From positions 1 through 40,622 of the forward strand of contig RFHE01000334.1 of NCBI GenBank assembly GCA_003696445.1: a stretch of DNA of 40,622 nucleotides, written 5' to 3'. Source of the DNA: Calditrichota bacterium. GTDB lineage: Bacteria; Calditrichota; Calditrichia; RBG-13-44-9; J042. The position numbers and the translations under genes are program-made. Positions 6,575-14,922 of the stretch are shown one piece after another (within the stretch, counting starts at the first letter, position 1; every line of letters begins with the position of its first letter). Under the pieces are notes generated by a model that had not been told where the DNA came from, searched no databases, and saw only the letters and a program-made list of their open reading frames with translations.

Positions 6575-9535
6575 ATGAAACCTTTGTTAAGACGATTTCT
6601 CCTGTTGGGGATCAGCTTTGTTGTTCTGGTGGCCTGCAAACTGAGTGCTCAAAATTCCACAGCCGAACTGATCGCTACGATCGACCCTCCCTTAATTAAT
6701 GAAATTCGTGCCAGCGATGGAAACCGGGCGGTTACCGTGCGGGACAGCCTGTTGCTGGTTACCAATTTCTGGAATGGACTTCAGGTAATCAACATCGCTC
6801 AGGTGGAACATCCAAGGGAAATTGCTTTTTTGCCGCTGGAAGACCAGGCCCACAGGACGGTCGTTTCCGGAAAACGCGCCTACGTGGCCAATCACGCGGC
6901 CGGCATCCAGGTGGTGGACCTGACTGCGCTTCCCCGTCTCACCCCAGTGGCTACCCTGCCTACACCGGGGCCGGCGCTGGATTTAAGCGTAGAGGATAGT
7001 TTGCTTTACGTAGCCCTGGGGGATGAGGGCTTTTGCGTTCTCGAGGTGGCGGATTTGCATCACCCCCGTACCCTTGCACTGGAAGTACCTGGGGGATGGA
7101 TTCAGGCCATCGCCAAGCAGGGCAATCGGCTGTATTTGGCCGCCAAGCGAGATGGTGTGCTCCTCTACGATATCAGCCAGCCTACCCTTCCCCAAAAAAT
7201 TTCTCAGTACCGAACCGGGTTCGACGCCATGTACCTTCAGGTGGAAGATAGCCTGCTTTATGTGGCCGACGGGGGTGGTGGACTGCTCATCATGGATATC
7301 CGTCGCCCGGACTCCCCGGAAACGCTGGTGAGGGTACCCACCCAGGGCTTTATTATTCACCTGCACAAAATGGGCAATTTTGTTTACCTGGCCAATCTGG
7401 ACGTAGGTTTGCAGATGGTCAACGTAAGCGACCCCGCTCACCCGGTTCTGGAAAGCACATACCTGACCGAGAGCCAGGTGTATGGGGTGGAGAAACACGA
7501 CGAATACGTTTATGTGGCCGCCAACACCCAGACGTTGATTCTGCGTCACGATCAGGCCCCGCGCATGAAGCCGGTAGGCGACCTGGTGCTGAAAGAAAAC
7601 GAGCCCTTCCAGCTACAACTGGATGTATTTGATCCGGATGGCGATCCGCTCACCGTGCGCGCCTTTCACCTGCCCCCGGGGAGCAGCTTCGACAGCACCA
7701 ATTTTGTATTTCGTTGGAGGCCTACTTATGACCAGGCCGGGGTGTATCCAAACCTCATTTTTCAGGCTACCGAAAACACCCGCAGCCGCCTTTCGGTTGC
7801 AGACACCATTCAGATCACCGTAGAACACGTGAACCGGCCGCCGGATTTGCCTGAACTGGCTCCGCTGGAGGTAAAGGAAAATCAGCGGGTGGTCTTTCGC
7901 CTGCCCGCAGGGAGCGATCCCGATCCCGAGGATGCCGGGCGGCTTCGCTATCGGGCAGAGAACCTGCCGGCAGGGGCGCAATTTGACCCCGATTCACTGG
8001 AATTTCGCTGGACCCCCACCTTTGACCAGGCCGGGGTGTACATCGTCGATTTTGTGCTGGAGGATGGCGCCGGTGGTGCAGATCGCGAGCCGTTGGCCAT
8101 CAAAGTGGATAACGTGGATCGGCCGCCGGTGGTAGAACCGATTGCCGATTTAACCATCCGGGAAGGGGAAAGGCTGGAACTGCCTGTAAAAGCTACCGAT
8201 CCGGACAAAGAAGACGCCGGTCGCATTCGGGTGAAAGTGGAGAATTTACCGCCGGGTGCTGTTTTCGATTCTACCCGTTCCTTGGTGCTATGGACCCCCG
8301 ATTACGACGCCTCCGGCGTGTATCCGGATATTCGGGTCATTGCTTTGTCCGGACCGCTCAGCGACACCGCCCGGTTCACCCTAACAGTCTCCCATGTGAA
8401 CCGGCCGCCCGTTTTAGCCGACTTACCCGCCTTTCAGGTTCGGGAACAGGAAACGCTCCGTTTTCGGATTCATGGGAGTGATCCCGACCGGGAGGACTCG
8501 GCGCGGCTGACCTACCATGCGGAAAACCTGCCGCCCGGTGCGCAATTCGATCCCGACTCCCTGGAATTTAGCTGGACACCCACTTTTGAGCAGGCCGGCG
8601 TTTATCGAGAGGTCGGTTTCGTGGTCAGTGATCCGGAGGGGCTTTCGGATCGGAAAACCACCACCATTACCGTGGAAAATGTGAATCGACCTCCCAAGAT
8701 GAACCCACCCCCACCAATAAGCGGCAAAGAAAATGAATGGCTGGAGGTGCAATTAACGGCCAGCGATCCGGACAGCGAGGATGCCGGCCATCTGACCTTT
8801 TTTGCCCGTAACCTGCCGCAGGGAGCGCAGCTGGAGGCCAGCACCGGTCGGTTGCGCTGGAAACCCGACTTCGACCAGGCCGGTGATTACCGAATTCTGG
8901 TGGGCGTGCGCGACAGCGAACTGTCCGATAGTGCACAGTTGGCAATCCATGTGGAGAATACCAACCGGCCGCCTGAGCTCAACATGCCGGCCCAAATCAC
9001 GGCAAGGGAGGGCGAGCCTGTAAACCTTCGCATTCAGGCCAGCGATCCCGATCGGGAGGATTCGCTCAACCTGAGCCTGAGCATCGAATCCTTACCCGAA
9101 GGGGCGCGCTTTAATCCGGCCACCGGTGAACTGGCTTGGACACCCGGCTACCAGCAGGCTGGCACCTACAGCGTCACCGTCAAGGCCTCCGATGGCGAGG
9201 CGGAAACCAGTGGGGTGCTGGAAATCCGTGTGGAAAACGTCAACCGTCCCCCGCAACTAACCGTGCCAGCCACCATCAGTGGTAAAGAAGGGGAAACCAT
9301 CGAATTCACGGTTAACGCCGGCGATCCCGATCAGGAGGATCGGGGCCGGTTGCAACTACAGGTCCGCAATCTGCCCGAGGGGGCCCATTTCGACGCCGGG
9401 AGCGGTACCTTTCGCTGGCAGCCCAACGCCGAGCAAGCAGGGGCATACGAAGTCACTTTTCTGGTCGCCGATCCAGGCGGCCTGCAGGCCTCGGCCACCT
9501 GCAAAATTACGGTTGCCGATGTACCCGAACTTTAA
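6575..9535 (+). CDS. Secreted or lipid-anchored LVIVD-propeller protein with seven cadherin-like (putative Ig) repeats
   Basis: 986 residues from the ATG at 6575; the tracked TTG at 6503 adds 24 polar residues before the signal peptide and is rejected. The leader MKPLLRRF.. is followed by LVAC (Cys 21), which fits a lipobox, but LSA just after it could also be a signal peptidase I site, so lipoprotein versus secreted is undecided. Residues 30-320 hold repeats of the LVIVD type (GLQVINIAQVEHPRE.., GIQVVDLTALPRLTP..), forming a propeller. Residues 330-986 hold seven tandem units of about 90 residues, separated by six (D/N)RPP linkers, with DPDxED and DPDSLEFxWTPTFxQAGVY cores typical of calcium-binding cadherin/He_PIG repeats. 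No T9SS tail is present. Likely an extracellular binding or adhesion protein. Confidence 0.88.
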   Translation: MKPLLRRFLLLGISFVVLVACKLSAQNSTAELIATIDPPLINEIRASDGNRAVTVRDSLLLVTNFWNGLQVINIAQVEHPREIAFLPLEDQAHRTVVSGKRAYVANHAAGIQVVDLTALPRLTPVATLPTPGPALDLSVEDSLLYVALGDEGFCVLEVADLHHPRTLALEVPGGWIQAIAKQGNRLYLAAKRDGVLLYDISQPTLPQKISQYRTGFDAMYLQVEDSLLYVADGGGGLLIMDIRRPDSPETLVRVPTQGFIIHLHKMGNFVYLANLDVGLQMVNVSDPAHPVLESTYLTESQVYGVEKHDEYVYVAANTQTLILRHDQAPRMKPVGDLVLKENEPFQLQLDVFDPDGDPLTVRAFHLPPGSSFDSTNFVFRWRPTYDQAGVYPNLIFQATENTRSRLSVADTIQITVEHVNRPPDLPELAPLEVKENQRVVFRLPAGSDPDPEDAGRLRYRAENLPAGAQFDPDSLEFRWTPTFDQAGVYIVDFVLEDGAGGADREPLAIKVDNVDRPPVVEPIADLTIREGERLELPVKATDPDKEDAGRIRVKVENLPPGAVFDSTRSLVLWTPDYDASGVYPDIRVIALSGPLSDTARFTLTVSHVNRPPVLADLPAFQVREQETLRFRIHGSDPDREDSARLTYHAENLPPGAQFDPDSLEFSWTPTFEQAGVYREVGFVVSDPEGLSDRKTTTITVENVNRPPKMNPPPPISGKENEWLEVQLTASDPDSEDAGHLTFFARNLPQGAQLEASTGRLRWKPDFDQAGDYRILVGVRDSELSDSAQLAIHVENTNRPPELNMPAQITAREGEPVNLRIQASDPDREDSLNLSLSIESLPEGARFNPATGELAWTPGYQQAGTYSVTVKASDGEAETSGVLEIRVENVNRPPQLTVPATISGKEGETIEFTVNAGDPDQEDRGRLQLQVRNLPEGAHFDAGSGTFRWQPNAEQAGAYEVTFLVADPGGLQASATCKITVADVPEL
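7560..9530 (+). repeat. Seven in-frame cadherin-like repeat units of about 270-280 bases
   Basis: The repeats are visible at DNA level as well as protein level. For example, segments starting near 7966 and 8523 share almost the same run ending in a CTGGAATTT.. core, then a GACC/GAGC-AGGCCGG core. The other units are more diverged. Unit boundaries are marked by codons for NRPP or DRPP near 7833, 8119, 8398, 8686, 8962 and 9241. Repeats of this kind can expand or contract by recombination. Confidence 0.8.
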
Positions 9536-9558
9536 ACCGGTAGCTTGGTTAAAGGCAG

Positions 9559-10455
9559 ATGAAGCTCGAAGGTATTTTCCCGGCTCTGATTACCCCTTTC
9601 GACGAGGAAACAGCCAGGCCGGAGTGGCTGCTGAAAATCCTCGAGAAATTCAACACCCTTCCTCTGAGCGGCTACGTGTTTCTAGGCTCCACCGGCGAAA
9701 CCGCTCATCTGAGCGATCGGGAGCGACTGTGGCTGCTCAGAGAGGTTCTGCCCGCCGTGCCGGGAGAAAAACTGAAAATCGTAGGCTGTATGTTCCACGC
9801 CCTGAAGCCTGCCTTGGATTTTCTGGAGGACGGTGCCAGGATGGGTGCACAGGCCGCGCTGGTGCTGACCCCGCATTATTTTCGCCATCAGATGCATGCT
9901 GAACAGTTGGTGGCCTTTTACCGGCAGTTAGCCGACCGAGCACCTGTTCCAATTCTCGTTTACCATTTCCCGGCCGTCACCGGCATCAGCCTTTCCACGG
10001 AAACGCTTCTCATGCTAAGTGAACATCCCAACATCATCGGGTGTAAGGACAGTGCCGGGGACCTGGCTTTGCAACAGGGCGTTCTGGGCCGGTGTAGGCA
10101 ATCCTTTTCTCTGCTTACCGGATCGGCGGCTACCTTATACCCCAGCCTGCTGTGCGGGGCGGCAGGCGGCATACTGGCCCTGGCCAATTTGCTGCCCGAA
10201 GCCTGTCTCAGGCTCTACCAGTTGGTTCAGAACGAGCAGTGGGAGCAGGCCCGGAGCCTTCAGCAACGGCTCATCCCCCTGAACAGGTTGGTTACCCGTA
10301 CCTATGGTCTTGGAGGACTTAAATATGCCATGCAGCAGTTGGGCTACCAGGCGGGGAATCCCCGGGCACCGCTCTCGTTACCGGATGCCAGGGGCCAGGC
10401 GACCATTGACCGAGAATTAAAGCAGGTTTCCGACCTGGCAAACACGTTTCAATAA
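9559..10455 (+). CDS. DapA/NanA-family class I aldolase (dihydrodipicolinate synthase-like)
   Basis: 298 residues, the usual size of the family, from ATG 9559 with AAAGGCAG upstream. A TIM barrel is indicated by GIFPALITPF at the start, GSTGE at residues 43-47 (pyruvate/keto-acid binding), the tyrosine of VYHFPAVTG (Tyr135) and the Schiff-base lysine of GCKDSAGD (Lys163). The family condenses or cleaves pyruvate-containing substrates. The YHFPAVTG form and the lack of nearby lysine-biosynthesis genes make a specialised aldolase (for example 4-hydroxy-2-oxoglutarate or a sugar-acid aldolase) at least as likely as DapA itself, so no symbol is given. The start is 23 bases after the repeat-protein stop, so the two may be co-transcribed. 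Cytoplasmic. Confidence 0.88.
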   Translation: MKLEGIFPALITPFDEETARPEWLLKILEKFNTLPLSGYVFLGSTGETAHLSDRERLWLLREVLPAVPGEKLKIVGCMFHALKPALDFLEDGARMGAQAALVLTPHYFRHQMHAEQLVAFYRQLADRAPVPILVYHFPAVTGISLSTETLLMLSEHPNIIGCKDSAGDLALQQGVLGRCRQSFSLLTGSAATLYPSLLCGAAGGILALANLLPEACLRLYQLVQNEQWEQARSLQQRLIPLNRLVTRTYGLGGLKYAMQQLGYQAGNPRAPLSLPDARGQATIDRELKQVSDLANTFQ

Positions 10456-10706
10456 CAGGTGAATTCTGCTATTGAAGTGCAGATTAAGCCGATTTGGTGG
10501 GTTTGCTTACAGCCCTACGCCCGCGGTAATCTCAACTTTAAAGCGCTGTCAAGGTTGGGGTCCGGGCCAGTGGGCTGTAAGGCTCGCGGGTGCCACCTTT
10601 TTCAGTTCAGATAGAGAGACAGGATGAACGTTGACAAAGAGCCTTTTAACCACTTTAAATCCAGGGAAATGTTTAAACCGGTGTAAAAATTCACAGGAGC
10701 CATCCA
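10456..10706. other. Intergenic region before msrP, with a long-range inverted repeat
   Basis: About 250 bases without a gene. A perfect 10-base inverted repeat, CTTACAGCCC (10506-10515) and GGGCTGTAAG (10572-10581), encloses 56 bases. The right arm is followed by a GC-rich block and CCTTTTTC, which could be a weak terminator for the aldolase. The promoter for msrP lies at 10631-10659. Confidence 0.5.
10631..10659 (+). promoter_or_regulatory. Sigma-70-type promoter for the msrP operon
   Basis: A perfect -35 box TTGACA (10631-10636), a 17-base spacer and TTTAAA (10654-10659, 4 of 6 to the -10 consensus). A start of transcription near 10666 would leave a leader of about 40 bases before the msrP ATG at 10707. 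This is the best promoter match noticed in the window. Confidence 0.55.
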
Positions 10707-11687
10707 ATGCCGCTGATCCGTATTCCCAAAAGGTGGGAACTTCCCGAATCGCAAGTGACTCCCGAGTCTATTTATTGGAACCGACGTCGTTTTTTGAAGG
10801 CATTGGGGCTGGGGACGGTTTCGCTGCTGGGAGGCTTCTGGCCCGGCCTGCTGAGTGGCGCACCCGATGAGCAGGACGAACTGCGGGCCACCATCCCCCC
10901 GCCGCACAAACCATATCCAGCACCACGAAATCCGCGTTTTCAGGTGGATCGTCCCCTCACTCCGGAACTAATTGCCGCTCAATACAACAATTTTTACGAA
11001 TTCACCCTCAAGAAAAATGGGGTTTGGAAACTGGCCCGAAGGTTTCGTCCCCGGCCTTGGACCATCGAAATCAGCGGAGAAGTTCATCGGCCCACCACAC
11101 TGGACATCGATCAATTGCTGGCCCGCTTTCCCTTGGAGGAACGTGTGTACCGGTTCCGTTGTGTGGAAGCCTGGTCGATGGTCGTGCCCTGGACGGGCAT
11201 TCCCTTCAAGAAAATTCTGGATTTTGTGCAACCGACCGGTCAGGCGCGCTACGTGCGTTTTGTCTCCTTCTACCGGCCCGAGGAAGCCCCCGGCCAGAAG
11301 GACCGCAGCTACCCCTGGCCTTATTTTGAAGGGTTGACCCTGGCGGAGGCCAGCAACGAATTAACCTTGCTGGCCACCGGCATTTACGGGCACCCGCTGC
11401 CCAACCAGCATGGCGCACCGGCGCGAATCGTGGTGCCCTGGAAGTACGGCTACAAAAACATTAAATCGGTGGTCAAAATTGAACTGACCCGAAAACGACC
11501 ACCCACTTTCTGGAATACACTGGTTCCGGATGAGTACGATTTCTGGTCTAATGTAAATCCTAATAAACCGCATCCACGGTGGTCGCAGGCTACCGAGCGC
11601 GACATCGCTACCGGAAGGCGAATTCCGACCCTGCTTTACAACGGTTACGCCCAGGAAGTGGCAGCATTATACAAAGAGAGTCGCTGA
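10707..11687 (+). CDS. msrP: Periplasmic methionine sulfoxide reductase catalytic subunit, molybdopterin enzyme (MsrP/YedY)
   Basis: 326 residues. The N-terminus carries a twin-arginine signal (NRRRFLKALGLG, residues 25-36) followed by a hydrophobic stretch, so the folded enzyme with bound molybdopterin is exported by Tat. The sulfite-oxidase fold is shown by FRCVEAW with the molybdenum-ligand cysteine at residue 152, and the C-terminus has the MsrP-specific pattern EYDFWSNVNP.. followed by PHPRWSQATER, close to E. coli YedY. MsrP repairs oxidised methionines in envelope proteins. It needs electrons from the inner membrane, in known systems from the haem protein MsrQ; no MsrQ is found downstream. 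The two genes that follow on the same strand encode membrane proteins that may take its place. CAGGAG lies upstream of ATG 10707, and the promoter at 10631 opens the operon. Confidence 0.92.
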   Translation: MPLIRIPKRWELPESQVTPESIYWNRRRFLKALGLGTVSLLGGFWPGLLSGAPDEQDELRATIPPPHKPYPAPRNPRFQVDRPLTPELIAAQYNNFYEFTLKKNGVWKLARRFRPRPWTIEISGEVHRPTTLDIDQLLARFPLEERVYRFRCVEAWSMVVPWTGIPFKKILDFVQPTGQARYVRFVSFYRPEEAPGQKDRSYPWPYFEGLTLAEASNELTLLATGIYGHPLPNQHGAPARIVVPWKYGYKNIKSVVKIELTRKRPPTFWNTLVPDEYDFWSNVNPNKPHPRWSQATERDIATGRRIPTLLYNGYAQEVAALYKESR

Positions 11688-11771
11688 AAACTGGAAAGGC
11701 AAAACCCCCACCGGGGATGGCGGAACTTCATTCTTTGAGCTTTTCGCTCACCAATGTACAGAGGAGGTCCC

Positions 11772-12446
11772 ATGCGCCGCTTGTTATCGTACACTTTGTT
11801 GCTTCTCGGCTTGTTGGTGGGGGGCAATCCAGTACCAGGCTGGACACAGGCAGCGGAAACCAGGCCGTTAAACTTGGAAACCTTGCCTTCCTTACCCATT
11901 CAGCCCGGGGACTTTTGCATTGTTTGCAATGTAGGGGCTCGCCATCTGGAGCGGGTGGTACTGTACCGGGGGCGAAGGGTGGGCCTGTGTGCTCTGCATC
12001 CCAGCACCTTTGCCAGTAATCCGGACTATTTTTTCCAGCAACTGCAACCTCAAGGTGCTCTGTTCCACGAGGACTCAATTTCCCGGAAGGCCTTGCGCTG
12101 GGGCTGGTTCATTGCCGGTGCCTGGATTACCCTGGCCATTTTCTCGGCAGGCCTGAGTTGCTGGATCGCACAGTGCAAAGGCTTACCGGCCAAAAAGTGG
12201 TTCTACCTGGGGCTGGTGCTTAATGTACTCAGTTTGCCCGTTATCATGACCCGGCGGGCACTGGCCCGGCTTAAACTGCCACCCCACGTCACCAAACCCC
12301 CTACAACGGCTCTGCCGGAGCCCTGTCCGGATTGTGGCGCCCTGAACCATCCGGCCGCCACTGAATGCAGTGGTTGTGGGAAACCGCTAAAACCTAAAAT
12401 GCAATCGGAAGTGGCACGGGCAGGTTTGAAACCGGGGGAGGGTTGA
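11772..12446 (+). CDS. Membrane protein with two cysteine-rich (possible zinc) sites, unknown function
   Basis: 224 residues from ATG 11772, which follows the strong ribosome-binding site GAGGAGG; the tracked start at 11754 runs through it. A signal-like hydrophobic N-terminus (residues 4-20) leads to a soluble domain with CIVC (49-52) and CALH (73-76), a possible CxxC..CxxH metal site. Two membrane segments follow, about residues 112-133 and 143-160. The tail has CPDC (185-188) and CSGC (199-202), a classic zinc-ribbon. Which side of the membrane the tail lies on is unclear, because both loops are basic. CIVC lacks the histidine of a c-type haem site. I do not recognise the family. Its place between msrP and the flavoprotein fusion suggests an accessory or electron-relay role; this is inference. 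Confidence 0.7.
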   Translation: MRRLLSYTLLLLGLLVGGNPVPGWTQAAETRPLNLETLPSLPIQPGDFCIVCNVGARHLERVVLYRGRRVGLCALHPSTFASNPDYFFQQLQPQGALFHEDSISRKALRWGWFIAGAWITLAIFSAGLSCWIAQCKGLPAKKWFYLGLVLNVLSLPVIMTRRALARLKLPPHVTKPPTTALPEPCPDCGALNHPAATECSGCGKPLKPKMQSEVARAGLKPGEG

Positions 12447-12543
12447 TTTAACGGCCATGGAGACGGCTTTTCAAGGGTTTGTCTTGAGAAAGCAAACATT
12501 GAATTCGCAGCCCGAAACGGACAAGCAAAACGGAGTGTGAAAA

Positions 12544-14868
12544 ATGCCTGGGATTGCTCAGAAAATTCAGGGATGGCTGGAGAACCTATTTGAAACGGCC
12601 ACCGGGGATCTGCGCCGTCCCATTGTGTCCGAATCGCTGGAAAGCAACGTGAAGAACTTGTTCATTGTCGGTGACCTGGCCGGGGCTCCGGTGATTAAAA
12701 TGGCCATGGAACATGGCGTTCGGGTCATCGAAACGATTAAAAAACGGGCACAACCAGGACACAATCCCAAGGTGTTGGATATTGTTATTGTGGGTGCCGG
12801 AGCCGCCGGGCTCAACGCTGCTCTGGCTGCTCAGGAGGCCGGCTTCTCTTATCTGGTCCTGGAAAAAGAGCAGATCGCTAACACCATTCAGAATTTTCCG
12901 GAAGGCAAGTGGGTTTATGCCGAACCGGACAGCGTACCTCCCAAAGGCAAATTATGGCTGGACGGGGCCACGAAGGAAGATCTTATCCGCCGGTGGTATC
13001 AAATTGTGGAGGAAAACCGGCTTCGGGTGCATACCCAAGAGCCGGTGGAAAGCATCCAACGTGAGCAGGACCATTTTCGGGTCAAGACCAATCGGGGGGA
13101 ATATCGCAGTCGATTTGTGGTTCTGGCCATCGGCCAGCGGGGCAATCCAAGAAAGCTCGGCGTTGCTGGGGAGGACCAAGAAGCGGTTTACCATCGCTTG
13201 TACAGCCCGCGCAAGTATCGCAACGAGACGATTCTGGTAGTGGGCGGTGGCAACAGTGCCGTGGAGGCAGCCATTACCCTGAGCGAAGCCAATAAGGTAA
13301 TACTCTCCTATCGCGGTTCGGAGTTCAAGCGCATTTTTAAGGACAATGCTCGCAAGCTGGATGCGGCCATTGCGGCCGGAAAGGTGGAGGTGATTTTTCA
13401 CTCCCGGGTAGCCCGCTTCGAAGGCAAGCGAGCCGTTCTGGTTGTGGATTCGGGCGGCCATCAAGAGGAACGGGTTATCGATTTTGACCATGCTTTCATT
13501 CTGATTGGGGCCGAGTTGCCGGTCAAATTTTTGCGCAGTGCCGGCATCCGTCTGGAAAACGAGTGGCACGGCAGCATGTGGCCGGCGGTGGGCCTTGCCC
13601 TCTCGGCCCTGTTTGGGCTGTGGTTTTTCGGCGGCCATACCGGTTTTGTTCCCCCCTCCTTGACCACCCTGGCCAGCTGGTTCGGCGCACTGGTCACTGT
13701 GCTTTCCTTGGCCGGCCTGATTAAAATGGGCCAGTCCGGCCGCCGGTGGGGTTGGCTGGGTTTGGCCTTCGTAATCTGTTACACCATTTACGGTGCTAAG
13801 GTGGGCAAAGGAGAAGAGTTTTGGCCTTTTACTGGGTGGGGCTATCAGTGGCTTTCTTTTGCCGGACGGCCCTGGAGTTTCTGGTACACCGTGCTCTACA
13901 CGCTGGTGATGACCGTCTTCGGCTTGCAGGCCCTGAAGCGCTGGGGCCTGGACCGGCGGGATCGCTTTCAGGTGTGGCGATACGTCAGTTTGCTCAGCTT
14001 CCAGTGGATTTTCTTTTTCCTGATCCCTGAATTTCTGTTTCAATGGGCGGTCAAGTATCAGTGGTTAGGAGAGCTTTCCCGGGATCCGGTATTTGCCCAC
14101 CAAGCCTGGCGAGCCTACGGGCTGGTTTATGCCTGGCCCCTGTTTTTTTACACCTTCTTCTACAACCCGCACCAGGTCTGGGTGGTCTGGGGGGTGCTGT
14201 TGAGCTTTGTTATTATTCCCATTTTTGTGCTCTTCCATGGCAAGCGCTACTGCTCTTGGATTTGTGGGTGTGGGGGACTGGCGGAAACCTTTGGCGACCG
14301 CTGGCGCCATTATGCCCCCAAAGGCAAGGCCAGCATCCGGTGGGAATGGATGAACCAGGTGGTGCTGATTGCGGCTTTTCTGATCACCGGGGCCGTTCTG
14401 GTGAAGGATGCCTACGGCGTCCTGTCCGGGCTGGCCGACAGTTCCCTGCATCTGTATCGATTGATCGCCGACATCTGGCTGGTGGGTATTATTCCGGTCA
14501 CCCTGTATCCGTTTCTGGGCGGAAAAGTATGGTGCCGGTATTGGTGTCCGCTGGCCAAGATGATGCAACTGATTTCTAAATTTTACACCCGGAGGGGGGT
14601 TAGTAAATTTCACATTTACGCCAACGACAAATGTATTGCCTGCAACGAGTGTAGTCGCAATTGCCAGGTAGGCATCGATGTGATGAGCTTCGCCCTCAAA
14701 CAGGAAGTTTTGGACAACGGCAACAGCTCCTGTATCGGCTGCGGCATTTGCGTCACCGTTTGCCCGATGGACGTCCTATCTTTCCATCAGCCATTGGTAG
14801 CTAATGAAAAAACACCCAACGTCACGTTTATTGAGCGTCCCGGCAGTCCAGTTGGCGTAGAACAGTAA
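12544..14868 (+). CDS. Fusion of NAD(P)/FAD disulfide-reductase-like flavoprotein and NapH/NosR-like membrane ferredoxin
   Basis: 774 residues. Residues 34-65 resemble the FAD-closing motif (NLFIVGDLAG..) usually found near the C-terminus of such flavoproteins. Residues 78-335 form a YpdA/thioredoxin-reductase-like two-dinucleotide fold, with VIVGAGAAGL (81-90, FAD) and VVGGGNSAVE (232-241, NAD(P)H); no CxxC redox disulfide is seen. About nine membrane segments lie between residues 346 and 660. They are interrupted by CSWICGC (570-576) and followed by CRYWCP (664-669), the CxxxC(P) pattern of NapH/NosR. Two 4Fe-4S sites follow, with cysteines 697, 700, 703, 707 and 730, 733, 736, 740. The plan fits transfer of electrons from NAD(P)H through FAD and iron-sulfur clusters to or across the inner membrane. 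Third gene of the msrP operon, 97 bases after the second. The acceptor is not known. Confidence 0.88.
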   Translation: MPGIAQKIQGWLENLFETATGDLRRPIVSESLESNVKNLFIVGDLAGAPVIKMAMEHGVRVIETIKKRAQPGHNPKVLDIVIVGAGAAGLNAALAAQEAGFSYLVLEKEQIANTIQNFPEGKWVYAEPDSVPPKGKLWLDGATKEDLIRRWYQIVEENRLRVHTQEPVESIQREQDHFRVKTNRGEYRSRFVVLAIGQRGNPRKLGVAGEDQEAVYHRLYSPRKYRNETILVVGGGNSAVEAAITLSEANKVILSYRGSEFKRIFKDNARKLDAAIAAGKVEVIFHSRVARFEGKRAVLVVDSGGHQEERVIDFDHAFILIGAELPVKFLRSAGIRLENEWHGSMWPAVGLALSALFGLWFFGGHTGFVPPSLTTLASWFGALVTVLSLAGLIKMGQSGRRWGWLGLAFVICYTIYGAKVGKGEEFWPFTGWGYQWLSFAGRPWSFWYTVLYTLVMTVFGLQALKRWGLDRRDRFQVWRYVSLLSFQWIFFFLIPEFLFQWAVKYQWLGELSRDPVFAHQAWRAYGLVYAWPLFFYTFFYNPHQVWVVWGVLLSFVIIPIFVLFHGKRYCSWICGCGGLAETFGDRWRHYAPKGKASIRWEWMNQVVLIAAFLITGAVLVKDAYGVLSGLADSSLHLYRLIADIWLVGIIPVTLYPFLGGKVWCRYWCPLAKMMQLISKFYTRRGVSKFHIYANDKCIACNECSRNCQVGIDVMSFALKQEVLDNGNSSCIGCGICVTVCPMDVLSFHQPLVANEKTPNVTFIERPGSPVGVEQ

Positions 14869-14922
14869 CCCCCCTGCCGGCAGTTAAAGGCAACGACTGA
14901 TTGAAAATTTCGAGGAAACGGG

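Noticed and set aside
12952-14043. 363-residue ORF on the minus strand inside the flavoprotein fusion gene
   Set aside because: Antisense shadow: low-complexity composition, no ribosome-binding site or motif, and the plus frame has clear domains.
14874-14883. CTGCCGGCAG palindrome after the flavoprotein fusion gene
   Set aside because: A ten-base palindrome without T run is too short to count as a terminator.
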